NCBI GenBank assembly: GCA_937899415.1
Contig: CALBPI010000055.1
Coordinates: 1 to 64,000 of the forward strand
Length of the DNA stretch: 64,000 bases
Reading direction: 5' to 3'
Source of the DNA: an uncultured Gammaproteobacteria bacterium
Lineage (GTDB): Bacteria; Pseudomonadota; Gammaproteobacteria; Steroidobacterales; Woeseiaceae
The notes beneath the pieces were generated by a model that saw only the letters and a list, made by a program, of their open reading frames with translations, was not told where the DNA came from and made no database searches. The translations under genes were made by a program, and so were the position numbers. This document shows positions 55,908-64,000 of this stretch, one piece after another. The stretch's first letter is position 1; each line of letters starts with the position of its first letter.

Positions 55908-57179
55908 ATGGTTACACGGATACGCAGTAAGAGCGCCGCACTGGCACGGACCGCACTGCTGGCAGCCCTCGCGCTGCTCGGTGCCTGCACGACCCGCGAA
56001 TACGTCGCGCCCGACATCGATCTCGCATCGGCACCCGAGGAAGTGCCCGAAGTGCGCCTGCTCGACATCGGCATCATCGAATTCGAATCGGGATTGCCTG
56101 AGAACGAGGACGATATTCCCGACGAGGTGTACCCGGACATTCGGCGCGCCGAGGCGCGGTACTTCCCCTATCACTTGCGTACGACCTTGCAGTCAACCGG
56201 CCATTTCGGCGCCGTAAGGGTCATCCCCAACGTCAGCGTCGTCACGGATCTCTACGTGGGCGGCGAGGTCCGCCATTCCGACGGCAACAAGGTGCAGCTC
56301 GAAATGTGGGCGTCGGATGCCTCGGGCAAGCGCTGGTTCACGGGCAAGTACAACGCTCGCACGGACCGCAACGACTACTCGCGTTCGCGCGACCGTTCGC
56401 TGGACCCGTATCAGAACGTGTTCAATGAATTCGCGAACGACCTGTTCGACGCGATGCAGGATTTCACCGACAGCGAGATCACCGAGATGCGTACGGTGTC
56501 TCGTATGCGCTTCTACGCCGAGATGGCGCCCAGCGTGTTTGGTGATTACATCGAGACGACGCGCCGGGGCAATGTCGAAGTGGTTCGCCTGCCCAACGAC
56601 ACGGACCCGATGGTCGACCGGCTCGATCGCATTCGCGAGCGCGACGCGCTGTTCCTCGACACGCTTAACGAGCACTACGCAAACTTCTACTACGGGATTG
56701 CGCTGCCTTACGCCGACTGGCGGGAGGCCTCGCGTGAGGCCGAGCTCGAGTACCAGCGCTTGCGTCGCAGCGCGATCCTGCGTGGCCTCGCGGGGGTGGC
56801 CATGGTGGCTGCGGCCACTGAGATGAGCCGCGGTGATGCGGGCGACAGTGGCACTGAACGCCGCACGCGGTCGACGCTGAAGAACTACGCCATCATGGGC
56901 GGTCTCGAGGTGTTTGCCTCGGGTTTCGGGCGCCTGGCAGAGGCACGTCTGCAGCGCCAGTCGATCGCCGAGCTCTCGGAGTCGTTCGGACAGGAAGCGG
57001 CACCCATGATCGTGGACGTGCAAGGCCAGACGCGCCGGCTCACGGGCACGGCGGCGGCGCAGTACGACCAGTGGCGCGAGCTGCTGCGCGAGATCAACGA
57101 GCGTGAGACGGGTTTTCCGACGGCGGCTGACATCTCGATCAACGGTCGCACCTCGGAACAGGCTGCTGATGGCGGCTAA
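55908..57179 (+). CDS. Large lipoprotein of the kinase cluster, unknown
   Basis: A 423-aa lipoprotein (LLAALALLGAC, Cys27). The mature part contains no recognised domain: IEFESGLPENEDDIPDEVYP, HLRTTLQSTGHFGAVRVIPN, DLYVGGEVRHSDGNKVQLEM and DASGKRWFTGKYNARTD form a beta-rich N-terminal half reminiscent of lipoproteins that assemble with secretion or envelope machines, followed by helical regions (about 240-400) with a hydrophobic patch (ILRGLAGVAMVAAATEM). It is 6 nt after the Gly-rich gene and overlaps the next start by one nt (TAATG), so it belongs to the same operon. Confidence 0.72.
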   Translation: MVTRIRSKSAALARTALLAALALLGACTTREYVAPDIDLASAPEEVPEVRLLDIGIIEFESGLPENEDDIPDEVYPDIRRAEARYFPYHLRTTLQSTGHFGAVRVIPNVSVVTDLYVGGEVRHSDGNKVQLEMWASDASGKRWFTGKYNARTDRNDYSRSRDRSLDPYQNVFNEFANDLFDAMQDFTDSEITEMRTVSRMRFYAEMAPSVFGDYIETTRRGNVEVVRLPNDTDPMVDRLDRIRERDALFLDTLNEHYANFYYGIALPYADWREASREAELEYQRLRRSAILRGLAGVAMVAAATEMSRGDAGDSGTERRTRSTLKNYAIMGGLEVFASGFGRLAEARLQRQSIAELSESFGQEAAPMIVDVQGQTRRLTGTAAAQYDQWRELLREINERETGFPTAADISINGRTSEQAADGG

Positions 57180-59548
57180 TGCAACCATCCGAGGTTTCCA
57201 CCACAACGCGATTCGCTGATCGCTATACGCTTGTAGACCGGCTGCACCTGGGCGCTGCCAGCGAAGTCTGGCTTGCCGAGGACGCGCGCGCCGGAATCGC
57301 TGTTGCACTAAAAATCCTCGCGCGTGGTGCTGGCGAGCGTGACCCCATACGCGACGGCTTCGAGCGCGAGTTTCAACTCGCGCGTGGTCTCAATCATCCG
57401 CACACCGTTCGTGTGCTCAGCTGGCACGACAGTGACCGACCCGCCTACGCGATGCAGTACATCGACGGGACCGATTTTGCCGATCTGGTAAGCCGTTCCT
57501 TTGAGGTCTGGGCGCCTGTCCTTCTCGTCATGACTGACACGCTCGTCTACTGGCACCGCAAAGGCGTTGTGCACGGCGACGTAAAACCCAGCAACCTGTT
57601 GCTCGACCGCCGCGGCGTCGCCTACCTCGCGGACTTCGGGTCTGCCGCGACTGTGCACGGCGACAGCGACGCGGGCCGCGGTGGCAGTGCGGCTTATGCG
57701 AGCCCCGAGCAGCAGGCCGGGCAATCGCCGGACCCTGCTGACGACGTCTTTGCCATGGCGCGGGTCATCGCTGAGCTGGCCACGGGTGACCCCGCCACGG
57801 CGCTTATTGAGAATCTGCCGCTGCCGGTTCTGCGCTGGGTCGGAAACGCACGCGGCGCGCGCGGTGAGCGGCCGTCAATGGCTGATCTTTGCGAGGCGCT
57901 CAAGGCTTCGGGTGTCACGCGCGGCCAGGTGGATCTCAAGGCCCTCGACGTCACACTGCGCAGGCCGGCGGCGTCCGTCGCAGGCAGCGTAGGTTCCGAA
58001 GCCGCCGAGACCGGTGGCGCGCTGCCGCACGGTGCCTTCGAACGTCCTGCATCGGTGCAGGAGCCCACAGGCGGGATCCGTCCGCGTACGGTCGCCCTCG
58101 GGCTTGCCGCAATCGTCTTGTTTGGTGTGCTGTTCACGCAAGGCTTGCGTTGGCTGGGGCCCGATACATCGGCGCCTGACACGGACACTGAGACCGTGGC
58201 TGACACCGCAGACGCGCCGGCGGCCGGCGAGACAGAAGGCGACGCACCCGCGGTCGACGGGGAGCGCGAAGCCGATGCTGAGGCCGCCGAAGAGGAAGCG
58301 CCGGTCGACGAAGAAGATCGCGTCGCGCAGCGCAGACAAGCGGATGAATCCGTGGCGCGCCTGTTGTCGCTTGTCGATGTCCTTGAGCGTCGCGGCGTCG
58401 AAATCTGGGGCGGTGCCGAATACGTCCGAGGTCGTGAACGTTACGCAGAAGGTGACCGCGCCTACCTGGCCGGCGATTACACGCTCGCCAACGAACGCTA
58501 CGACGACGCCATCGCCGCGCTCGAACCGCTAACCGAGCAGATCGAGGTTGAGTTCGAGGCCGCGATGCGTGACGGTGACGCGGCGCTGTTGGCCGAAGAC
58601 AGCGCGGCGGCGCGCCGTGCGTTTGAACGTGCGCTGGCCATCACGCCGGGTAACTCGCTTGCGGAGCGCGGTCTGGAACGCGCCAACAACCTGGACGCCG
58701 TTCTGGCAGAAGTGGCGGCGGGACGCGTTGCCGAGCGCGCTGGCGACCCGCGCGCGGCGCTGGCGCGCTACGAAGCCGCGCTCGACCTTGATGCTGACTG
58801 GGAGCCGGCGCAGGAAGGCCGTACGCGCATGCAGGCCGCCATCAGCGCCTCGGAATTCCAGCAGCGCATGTCGCAGGGGTTCGCAGCCCTCGACGAGGCA
58901 CGATTCTCGGCGGCGCGCGAGGCGTTCAACGCGGCGGCGCGCATCGATCCCAGCGACCCGGCGCCCGGCGATGCGCTGCTGCAAGTGCGCCTCGCGGAGC
59001 GGCTGGAGAGAATCGACGGTCTGTCGCGCACCGCGGAGCAACAGGAGGGCGATGAGGACTGGGCAACGGCACTCGACACCTGGAACGATGTGCTCGAGAT
59101 CGACGAGAGCCTCGACGTCGCCCGCCAGGGTGTCGCGCGCGTGCGCAACCGCATGTCGCTCAATCGTGCGGCAGACGCTGTCATCGACGATCCAGACCGA
59201 CTCTCGGAATTGCCGGCGCTGCGCAGCGCGTCCAATTTGCTGGGCCGTTTGCAGACACTCGAGCCGCGCGGGCCTGAACTGAACGAGCGTATCGATACGC
59301 TCCAGAACATCCTGCGCGAGGCGGCCGTGCCCGTCGCCGTGACGCTGCGGTCTGACGGCGCCACGACGGTAACGCTGTTGCGGGTGGCACAGCTTGGCGC
59401 GTTTGAGCAGACCGAAGTCCGACTGCGTCCGGGCAAGTACGTGCTGGTCGGTTCGCGGCGGGGTTACGTCGACGCGCGGCGCGAGTTTCGTATCGCAGCT
59501 GGTGAGCCGCCGCCGTCGGTCTACATCGCCTGCGAGCAACAGATATGA
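57179..59548 (+). CDS. Transmembrane Ser/Thr kinase with long helical-repeat tail
   Basis: A 789-aa protein. Kinase domain residues about 14-250: degenerate Gly loop (LHLGAASEVW), Lys45 in AVALKIL, catalytic loop VVHGDVKPSNLLL (HGD, Asp134), DFG Asp152 (LADFGSAATV), ASPEQQAGQSPDPADDV. One helix at about 302-325 (VALGLAAIVLFGVLFTQGL). Acidic linker, then repeated helical TPR-like units (ERYAEGDRAYLAGDYTLANE, GDAALLAEDSAAARRAFERA, VAERAGDPRAALARYEAALD), and a C-terminal PEGA-like beta domain (VPVAVTLRSDGATTVTLLRV ... RPGKYVLVGSRRGYVDARRE). The kinase faces the cytoplasm and the tail the periplasm. Overlaps neighbours by 1 and 4 nt. Confidence 0.85.
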   Translation: MQPSEVSTTTRFADRYTLVDRLHLGAASEVWLAEDARAGIAVALKILARGAGERDPIRDGFEREFQLARGLNHPHTVRVLSWHDSDRPAYAMQYIDGTDFADLVSRSFEVWAPVLLVMTDTLVYWHRKGVVHGDVKPSNLLLDRRGVAYLADFGSAATVHGDSDAGRGGSAAYASPEQQAGQSPDPADDVFAMARVIAELATGDPATALIENLPLPVLRWVGNARGARGERPSMADLCEALKASGVTRGQVDLKALDVTLRRPAASVAGSVGSEAAETGGALPHGAFERPASVQEPTGGIRPRTVALGLAAIVLFGVLFTQGLRWLGPDTSAPDTDTETVADTADAPAAGETEGDAPAVDGEREADAEAAEEEAPVDEEDRVAQRRQADESVARLLSLVDVLERRGVEIWGGAEYVRGRERYAEGDRAYLAGDYTLANERYDDAIAALEPLTEQIEVEFEAAMRDGDAALLAEDSAAARRAFERALAITPGNSLAERGLERANNLDAVLAEVAAGRVAERAGDPRAALARYEAALDLDADWEPAQEGRTRMQAAISASEFQQRMSQGFAALDEARFSAAREAFNAAARIDPSDPAPGDALLQVRLAERLERIDGLSRTAEQQEGDEDWATALDTWNDVLEIDESLDVARQGVARVRNRMSLNRAADAVIDDPDRLSELPALRSASNLLGRLQTLEPRGPELNERIDTLQNILREAAVPVAVTLRSDGATTVTLLRVAQLGAFEQTEVRLRPGKYVLVGSRRGYVDARREFRIAAGEPPPSVYIACEQQI

Positions 59549-61989
59549 GTACGTCCATCACAGCCATCGTGTGGCGCCACGGGGGCACACAGGCGGAGTT
59601 CGGGCTCGACGCGTTGCCGCTGGTCATCGGCACCGTCAGCGCAGCGAACATTCGTATCGCGGGTCCGGGTGGGCAGACGCTCGCGCAAATCGACGTGATT
59701 GACGGGAAGCCCTTTGTGCAGCCCATCATGCGACCGTCGCCATTGGCGCTCGACGGCGATGCGCTGGATGGCTCCCGCATGCTTTCGGACGGGCAGACAC
59801 TGTCGGCGCACGGTGTCGACATCGATGTGCGTATCGAAGACGCGTCGCTGCAGCTCGTTCAGCACAGTCGGGCGAGCTTGTTCGAAACCCTGCCGCCCGT
59901 TGTTGAGCGCGAGGACGACGACAGCCCGATCGTTGCCGAGGAATGGCGGCCCAGTGCAGGTGCGCAGCCTGTAAAACGCGGCCGGCGTTGGGTTGTGCCT
60001 GTCATTGGCAGCGTGCTCGCTGTCATGGCCTTTGTCGTCTTCTGGCTTACAACCTCGGTGGCACTGCGCCTCGAAACAACGCCCGTCACACCCGGTGCCG
60101 TATTCATCGAGGGCGGTGGCCCGGCGTTGCGTATCGGCGACCGCTGGCTGCTGCGGCGCGGCGTGCACCGCTTCGTTCTGCAAAGCCCAGGCTACGTCGA
60201 TCTCGACCAGCGCATCGATATCGACGGCAGCACCACGACACTCGTGCTCGAACAGCAACCGTTGCCCGGTCAGCTCGAAGTGCGCACCGATGCGACTCGC
60301 GAGGGAACGGGCACCGTCACGCTTGTCGACGGCGAGGGCAACCAGTATGAGACCGAGGCGCCGGCGCGCTTTGAAGGCCTGTTGCCGGGCACCTATGAGG
60401 TCACCGTCGCGCAACCGGGCTATCTCGAGTGGACGGACCTGGTCGCCGTGACAGGACTGACCGAGACGCACCAGCTCGACATCGATCTGGTGCCCGACTA
60501 CGCCCGCGTGGCCATCGAGACGATCCCGGCCGGTGCGAGCGTGTCCTCGCTCGACACCAACACCACGCTGGCCGAGGCCACGCCCGCAACCGTCGAACTC
60601 GCCGATGGCCGGCAGAAGGTGCTCATTGCGCTCGATGGCTACAAACCCGTCGAACGCACCTACCGTGTGTTCGCGAACAGCGCGGTTGAGGCCGAGCCCA
60701 TTACGCTCGAGCCCGCCGACGCGCAGCTGACGGTCACGAGCCAGCCTGCAGGCGCGAGCGTTACGCTCGACGGTCGCTACCAGGGGCGGACACCCATCAC
60801 ACTGGCGCTGGAACCCGATCAGCAGTATGACCTGCGGCTCACGCGACAGGGTTTTGCGCCGCAGTCACGGCGCGTGGCGCTGCCTTCCGCCACGCAAAGA
60901 CGCATGAGTTTTGCGCTCAACGCGCGCAATGGTGATGTCACCGTGCGTGCGGTTCCCGCGGACGCAGAGATTCTCGTTAACGGTCGTGTCGTCGGCGCCG
61001 GTACGGCACAGGTGTCGCTGCCCGCGATCCCGCAGCGCATCACGGTGCGCAAGCCCGGTTATATCGAGCAGCAGCGTACGGTAACTCCCCGACCGGGTTT
61101 CACACAGACCGTCGACGTCCGCCTGCAGACGGCTGAAGCCGCGCGCCTGGCGAGCATTCCGCAGCGCATCGAAGTCGCCAACGACCATGCCTTGCGCTAT
61201 TTCCGGGGTGGGACATTCCAGCGCGGGACCTCGCGACGCGAAGCCGATCGCCGCGCCAATGAAACGCTGGTCGACGTCCGCATCACAAAACCGTTCTATA
61301 TGGGCGTCACGGAGGTCACCAACGCCCAGTTCGCGGCCTTCCGCTCGGCGCATGATCGTCGCGGCGACGTCTACGCGGCCATGGCCGGCGACAACAACCC
61401 CGTTGTGAATGTGAGTTGGCAGGATGCCGCCGCCTACTGCAACTGGCTCAGCGCGCAGGATGGTCTCGACGATGCCTACGTCGGTGAGTTTGGTTCGCTG
61501 GTTCCTGTGGTGCCGGCGACCAACGGTTACCGGCTTCCCACTGAGGCCGAGTGGGTATGGGCCGCGCGTTACGCCGGGCGCCCGGGCAATCCGCGGCGCT
61601 TTGGCTGGGGGCCCAACATGCCGCCCGCAAACAAAAGCGCGAACCTCGCCGACGAAACAGCGTCTGATCTAGTGAGGAACGTGTTGATCGACTACCGCGA
61701 CGGCTTCCCGGCAACGGCACCCGTGGGCAGCTTTGCCCCCAATGCGGCCGGTGTCCATGACCTTGACGGTAATGTCGCGGAGTGGATTCAAGACTACTAT
61801 GCATCAAGTCCCGACACGGACGGTCCGCAGATCGATCCGTTCGGGCCTGAGAAAGGCACAGACCACGTGATTCGCGGCGCGGGCTGGCGCGATGCCAATG
61901 TGCAGCGCGTTCGACTGGCGTACCGAGGCTTCGGCAAAGACCCCGAGGTCGATATCGGTTTCCGTATTGTGCGGTTTGCCGACCGCTGA
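59545..61989 (+). CDS. FHA-like, PEGA and FGE/SUMF1-domain membrane protein
   Basis: An 814-aa protein. Residues about 1-110: beta-rich FHA-like fold (FGLDALPLVIGTVSAANIRI ... LDGSRMLSDGQTLSAHGVDI), without the usual phospho-binding Arg/Ser. One membrane helix at about 149-172 (VVPVIGSVLAVMAFVVFWL). Residues about 180-530: four or five PEGA-type repeats (e.g. AQLTVTSQPAGASVTLDGRY, GDVTVRAVPADAEILVNGRV). From about 544: FGE-sulfatase/SUMF1 fold (ITKPFYMGVTEVTNAQFAAF, NVSWQDAAAYCNWLS, YRLPTEAEWVWAARYAG, GNVAEWIQDYY, GFRIVRFADR). The two catalytic Cys of formylglycine-generating enzymes are absent (RGAGWRDANVQRVRLAYRG), so it is probably a binding module. ATGA overlap with the kinase. Confidence 0.85.
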   Translation: MSTSITAIVWRHGGTQAEFGLDALPLVIGTVSAANIRIAGPGGQTLAQIDVIDGKPFVQPIMRPSPLALDGDALDGSRMLSDGQTLSAHGVDIDVRIEDASLQLVQHSRASLFETLPPVVEREDDDSPIVAEEWRPSAGAQPVKRGRRWVVPVIGSVLAVMAFVVFWLTTSVALRLETTPVTPGAVFIEGGGPALRIGDRWLLRRGVHRFVLQSPGYVDLDQRIDIDGSTTTLVLEQQPLPGQLEVRTDATREGTGTVTLVDGEGNQYETEAPARFEGLLPGTYEVTVAQPGYLEWTDLVAVTGLTETHQLDIDLVPDYARVAIETIPAGASVSSLDTNTTLAEATPATVELADGRQKVLIALDGYKPVERTYRVFANSAVEAEPITLEPADAQLTVTSQPAGASVTLDGRYQGRTPITLALEPDQQYDLRLTRQGFAPQSRRVALPSATQRRMSFALNARNGDVTVRAVPADAEILVNGRVVGAGTAQVSLPAIPQRITVRKPGYIEQQRTVTPRPGFTQTVDVRLQTAEAARLASIPQRIEVANDHALRYFRGGTFQRGTSRREADRRANETLVDVRITKPFYMGVTEVTNAQFAAFRSAHDRRGDVYAAMAGDNNPVVNVSWQDAAAYCNWLSAQDGLDDAYVGEFGSLVPVVPATNGYRLPTEAEWVWAARYAGRPGNPRRFGWGPNMPPANKSANLADETASDLVRNVLIDYRDGFPATAPVGSFAPNAAGVHDLDGNVAEWIQDYYASSPDTDGPQIDPFGPEKGTDHVIRGAGWRDANVQRVRLAYRGFGKDPEVDIGFRIVRFADR

Positions 61990-62000
61990 GGAGAACACAC

Positions 62001-62300
62001 ATGACCCTGAAACGAGGCATGTTTCTGGCGCTGATTCTGGGCGTCTCATTGGCCGCTGCGGGCATTGCCCAGCAATCCGACGACTCGGATACCCCGGAAA
62101 CCACCACCGAGGGCGAGCAAGCCGCTGAAGGCACCGATGGGCCCACGGAGCAAGAGGTGCTTGACGCCGAAGACGCCGCCGTCGACGAGATCCTCGAAGA
62201 CGCCGAACTCATCTACAAGGAAGATGAGGACTCCGAAGACTTCATCCCGTCGCAGCAAGTCTCGGCGGATCAGTCGCTCGACTATCCCATCGATATCTGA
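62001..62300 (+). CDS. Small acidic exported protein
   Basis: A 99-aa protein with a signal peptide (FLALILGVSLAAAGIAQQ) and an extremely acidic, probably disordered mature part (EQEVLDAEDAAVDEILEDAE and EDEDSEDFIPSQQ). GAGGAGA ribosome site; 11 nt after the PEGA/SUMF1 gene and 17 nt before the channel gene, so clearly part of the operon. No known domain. It could bind a basic partner domain or metal in the periplasm. Confidence 0.7.
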   Translation: MTLKRGMFLALILGVSLAAAGIAQQSDDSDTPETTTEGEQAAEGTDGPTEQEVLDAEDAAVDEILEDAELIYKEDEDSEDFIPSQQVSADQSLDYPIDI

Positions 62301-62317
62301 CGCCCCTAAGGCTCCGC

Positions 62318-63124
62318 ATGAAAAAGAAAAACCTCCCCACCGAATTCGTCTTCAATCTGTTTGCGCTGGCCATTGTGATCGTAATCGTTGAAGGTTTTTA
62401 CGTGTCGGTCGTTCGGCCAACAGCCGCCGAGGTGATCGCCGAACAGAACCTGGAAGCGAAAAACAATCCGGATTACGTCCGTGAGCGCTCGCCCTGGGTG
62501 CTCATCAAGGACTACGAGCAGGAGGCCTGTTTTGTCCTCATGTTCTGGGCGCTCGCCATCATGGGCTTCAAAGCCCGGACGCTTATCCAGGAGCGCGAAC
62601 TGCTTGACGAGGAGCTCGTTTCCGTTCCAGATGGCATGCGCGTGTTGCCCGAGGACACGCGCGAGTTTTCGCGCCAGATCCAGGCGCTCGAAACCAACAA
62701 ACGGCGCATGTTGCTGCCGCGGGCGTTGCTCAACGCGCTGCAGCGCTTCGCGTCGACGCGGAACGTCCAGGACGTCTCATCATCGACGCACACGATCATG
62801 GAGTCCGAGGCCGATCGACTCGAGGCAGAGCTCTCGATGATCCGTTACATCTCCTGGGCCATTCCGAGCGTCGGCTTTATCGGAACCGTGCGCGGTATCG
62901 GTGAGGCGCTCGCCCAGGCCGATCGCGCGGTGCAGGGCGACATCGCGGGCGTGACGCAGAGCCTGGGTGTTGCGTTTAACTCCACATTCATCGCGCTCAT
63001 GATCTCGATCTTCCTCATGTTCCTCGTGCACCAGCTCACGTTGATGCAGGAACGTCTCGTGTTTGACACCGAGGCCTACTGCGACGATCGGCTCGTGCGC
63101 CACATGTACGCGGAGCAACACTGA
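62318..63124 (+). CDS. MotA/TolQ/ExbB proton channel family protein
   Basis: A 268-aa inner-membrane protein. Helices: about 10-32 (FNLFALAIVIVIVEGFYVSV), 68-86 (ACFVLMFWALAIMGFK), and the diagnostic pair IPSVGFIGTVRGIGEALAQA and SLGVAFNSTFIALMISIFLM. The IPSxGFIGTVRGIG and GVAFNSTFIAL segments match the channel signature of the family. A loop of about 35 residues between helices 1 and 2 and a large cytoplasmic loop follow MotA/TolQ topology. No TolR/ExbD or MotB gene is visible within the window; a partner may lie beyond the right edge. Confidence 0.88.
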   Translation: MKKKNLPTEFVFNLFALAIVIVIVEGFYVSVVRPTAAEVIAEQNLEAKNNPDYVRERSPWVLIKDYEQEACFVLMFWALAIMGFKARTLIQERELLDEELVSVPDGMRVLPEDTREFSRQIQALETNKRRMLLPRALLNALQRFASTRNVQDVSSSTHTIMESEADRLEAELSMIRYISWAIPSVGFIGTVRGIGEALAQADRAVQGDIAGVTQSLGVAFNSTFIALMISIFLMFLVHQLTLMQERLVFDTEAYCDDRLVRHMYAEQH

Positions 63125-63134
63125 GTAACGCACC

Positions 63135-64000
63135 GTGAGCAGCCTTGTCCTCGACATCAACGACACCGCACTGCGCGTCATCGACGGCGGCAGCAGCGTT
63201 GCGGTTGAACCCGGCTTCGCGCTCGCTGAGTCGGGCAACGTGACGTTGTCGGGCACGGCAGCGGCCGAGCTGTCACGGCGCCGGCCGCGCTCGGTGACGA
63301 ATGACTACTGGTATCGCCTCGATGCGACGCCGCTGGAGGCGCACGCGGGTCTGAGCCGCGCCGATATCGCCAGCGCACAGGTCGCGGCGCTCCTGCCGGC
63401 TGCAACGTTCGCCAATCGTGACGTGGTCGTGGTGCTACCCAGCGACATGCGACGGGAATCGCTCGGTCTGCTGTTGGGTGTGTTGCAGGCCAATCAGCTC
63501 AAGCCTGTCGCGCTCGTAGACGCGACGGTTGCGGCCACGCGCACGCACTATGTTGATCGTGTCGCGCTCAACGTCGAGCTGGGCTTGCATGCTGCGGCCG
63601 TGTCCCGGCTTTACCAGACGGCGGGTACCGCGGCACTCGAGGACGTTCGCTCCATTGAGGGCAGCGGCCTGCTCGCGCTCCGCGATGCCTGGGCCAAGTA
63701 CTTTGCGGCCGAGTTCGTGCGTCAGCGCCGATTCGACCCCTTGCACAGCGCTGAGAGTGAACAGCACCTGTACGACCAGCTCGCCGGGTGGCTCGCGCGC
63801 ATCGACAGTGCCGGAACGGCGACTCTGGCGCTGGAATCGGCGGGGCGCAGCCACGAGATCGAAGTCGAGCGCGTTGACGTCATCAACGTCGTCGCGGATC
63901 ACTACCAGCGTTTGGCGGATACGGCCCGCGCGCTGCTGTCGGCGGGTGAGACGCCCGCGATGCAGATGCGCATGGCCGTCAGCGGTTTGCCGGGACTGGC
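63135..64000 (+). CDS. Possible actin/Hsp70-fold protein (partial, runs off the edge)
   Basis: A GTG-started frame, 10 nt after the channel gene, open for 288 codons to the end of the window. Start VSSLVLDINDTALRVIDGGS resembles the phosphate-1 strand pair of the Hsp70/actin/FtsA fold, followed by NRDVVVVLPSDMRRESLGLL and VLQANQLKPVALVDATVAAT, typical of the region between subdomains, and RVALNVELGLHAAAVSRLYQ where a phosphate-2-like GxxxT is expected. Similarity is structural in feel, not a confirmed match. It fits the operon as a cytoplasmic ATPase or scaffold. Confidence 0.55.
   Translation, partial: MSSLVLDINDTALRVIDGGSSVAVEPGFALAESGNVTLSGTAAAELSRRRPRSVTNDYWYRLDATPLEAHAGLSRADIASAQVAALLPAATFANRDVVVVLPSDMRRESLGLLLGVLQANQLKPVALVDATVAATRTHYVDRVALNVELGLHAAAVSRLYQTAGTAALEDVRSIEGSGLLALRDAWAKYFAAEFVRQRRFDPLHSAESEQHLYDQLAGWLARIDSAGTATLALESAGRSHEIEVERVDVINVVADHYQRLADTARALLSAGETPAMQMRMAVSGLPGL

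Noticed and set aside
55146-56174. 342-codon minus-strand frame
   Set aside because: Same cause as above; Ala/Arg-rich without domain.
52441-63124. Type VI secretion PpkA/PppA/Fha regulatory set
   Set aside because: Kinase, phosphatase and FHA-like parts are similar in kind, but no TssB, TssC, Hcp, VgrG, ClpV or TssJ-M gene occurs in the window. Kept only as an alternative.

Overview
The window looks like a chromosomal segment of a GC-rich, free-living gammaproteobacterium. Supporting signs are a HexR-controlled Entner-Doudoroff operon, PntAB transhydrogenase, malate synthase G, E. coli-like RraA and ArsC, YceI/b561 proteins, and GTCATCGCGAG-type dispersed palindromes. The exact family cannot be fixed from sequence alone; a marine heterotroph of the Woeseia/Steroidobacter/Chromatiales neighbourhood is a guess. 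Genes are packed tightly. Many convergent pairs touch or overlap by 4 bp. No rRNA, tRNA, CRISPR, prophage or insertion sequence was seen.

Layout. 1-4186: end of a sugar MFS transporter, a GH13 amylase lipoprotein, a LacI regulator and a class V aminotransferase. 4187-9823: hexR divergent from zwf-pgl-edd-eda, with HexR-type operators between them. 9878-13936: a YHS protein, a histidine kinase with an altered receiver, an orphan ParA, and an Lrp-type regulator divergent from hppD. 14348-17871: branched-chain ketoacid dehydrogenase E1alpha-E1beta-E2, without E3. 17987-19953: YceI plus a cytochrome b561-YceI fusion. 20201-25211: pntA-pntB-trxB-amino acid dehydrogenase. 25220-30396: a membrane redoxin, quinone oxidoreductase, hotdog proteins, a hydrolase and glycerol kinase. 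30429-31060: two unrecognised small paralogous proteins. 31456-38806: acyl-CoA ligase, carboxylesterase, MaoC hydratase, SDR, thiolase and small accessory proteins (acyl-chain degradation). 38950-42408: DM13, OmpA-like, a lipoprotein, YghU-type GST, ArsC. 42472-45992: three unrecognised genes, the last of visibly lower GC. 46048-50699: glyoxylate shunt (glcB, a LysR regulator, aceA). 50968-52269: rraA and a DUF3108 protein.

From 52441 to the right edge lies the most unusual block. It runs on one strand: a soluble Ser/Thr kinase, a PP2C phosphatase, a Gly/Ser/Gln-rich lipoprotein, a second lipoprotein, a transmembrane Ser/Thr kinase with a long helical-repeat tail, a transmembrane protein with an FHA-like N-terminus, PEGA repeats and a cysteine-less FGE/SUMF1 domain, a small acidic exported protein, a MotA/TolQ/ExbB-type channel subunit, and the start of a protein that may have an actin/Hsp70-like fold. 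Spacing and overlaps suggest one transcription unit from 54408. I propose an envelope-spanning phospho-signalling machine, and I know of no described system with this composition.

Metabolic logic: sugars enter through the amylase/transporter and the Entner-Doudoroff route. NADPH balance is set by Zwf and PntAB, and TrxB uses it. Branched-chain amino acids pass through the amino acid dehydrogenase and the BCKDH. Fatty acyl chains pass through ligase, hydratase, SDR and thiolase to acetyl-CoA, which is conserved by the glyoxylate shunt.
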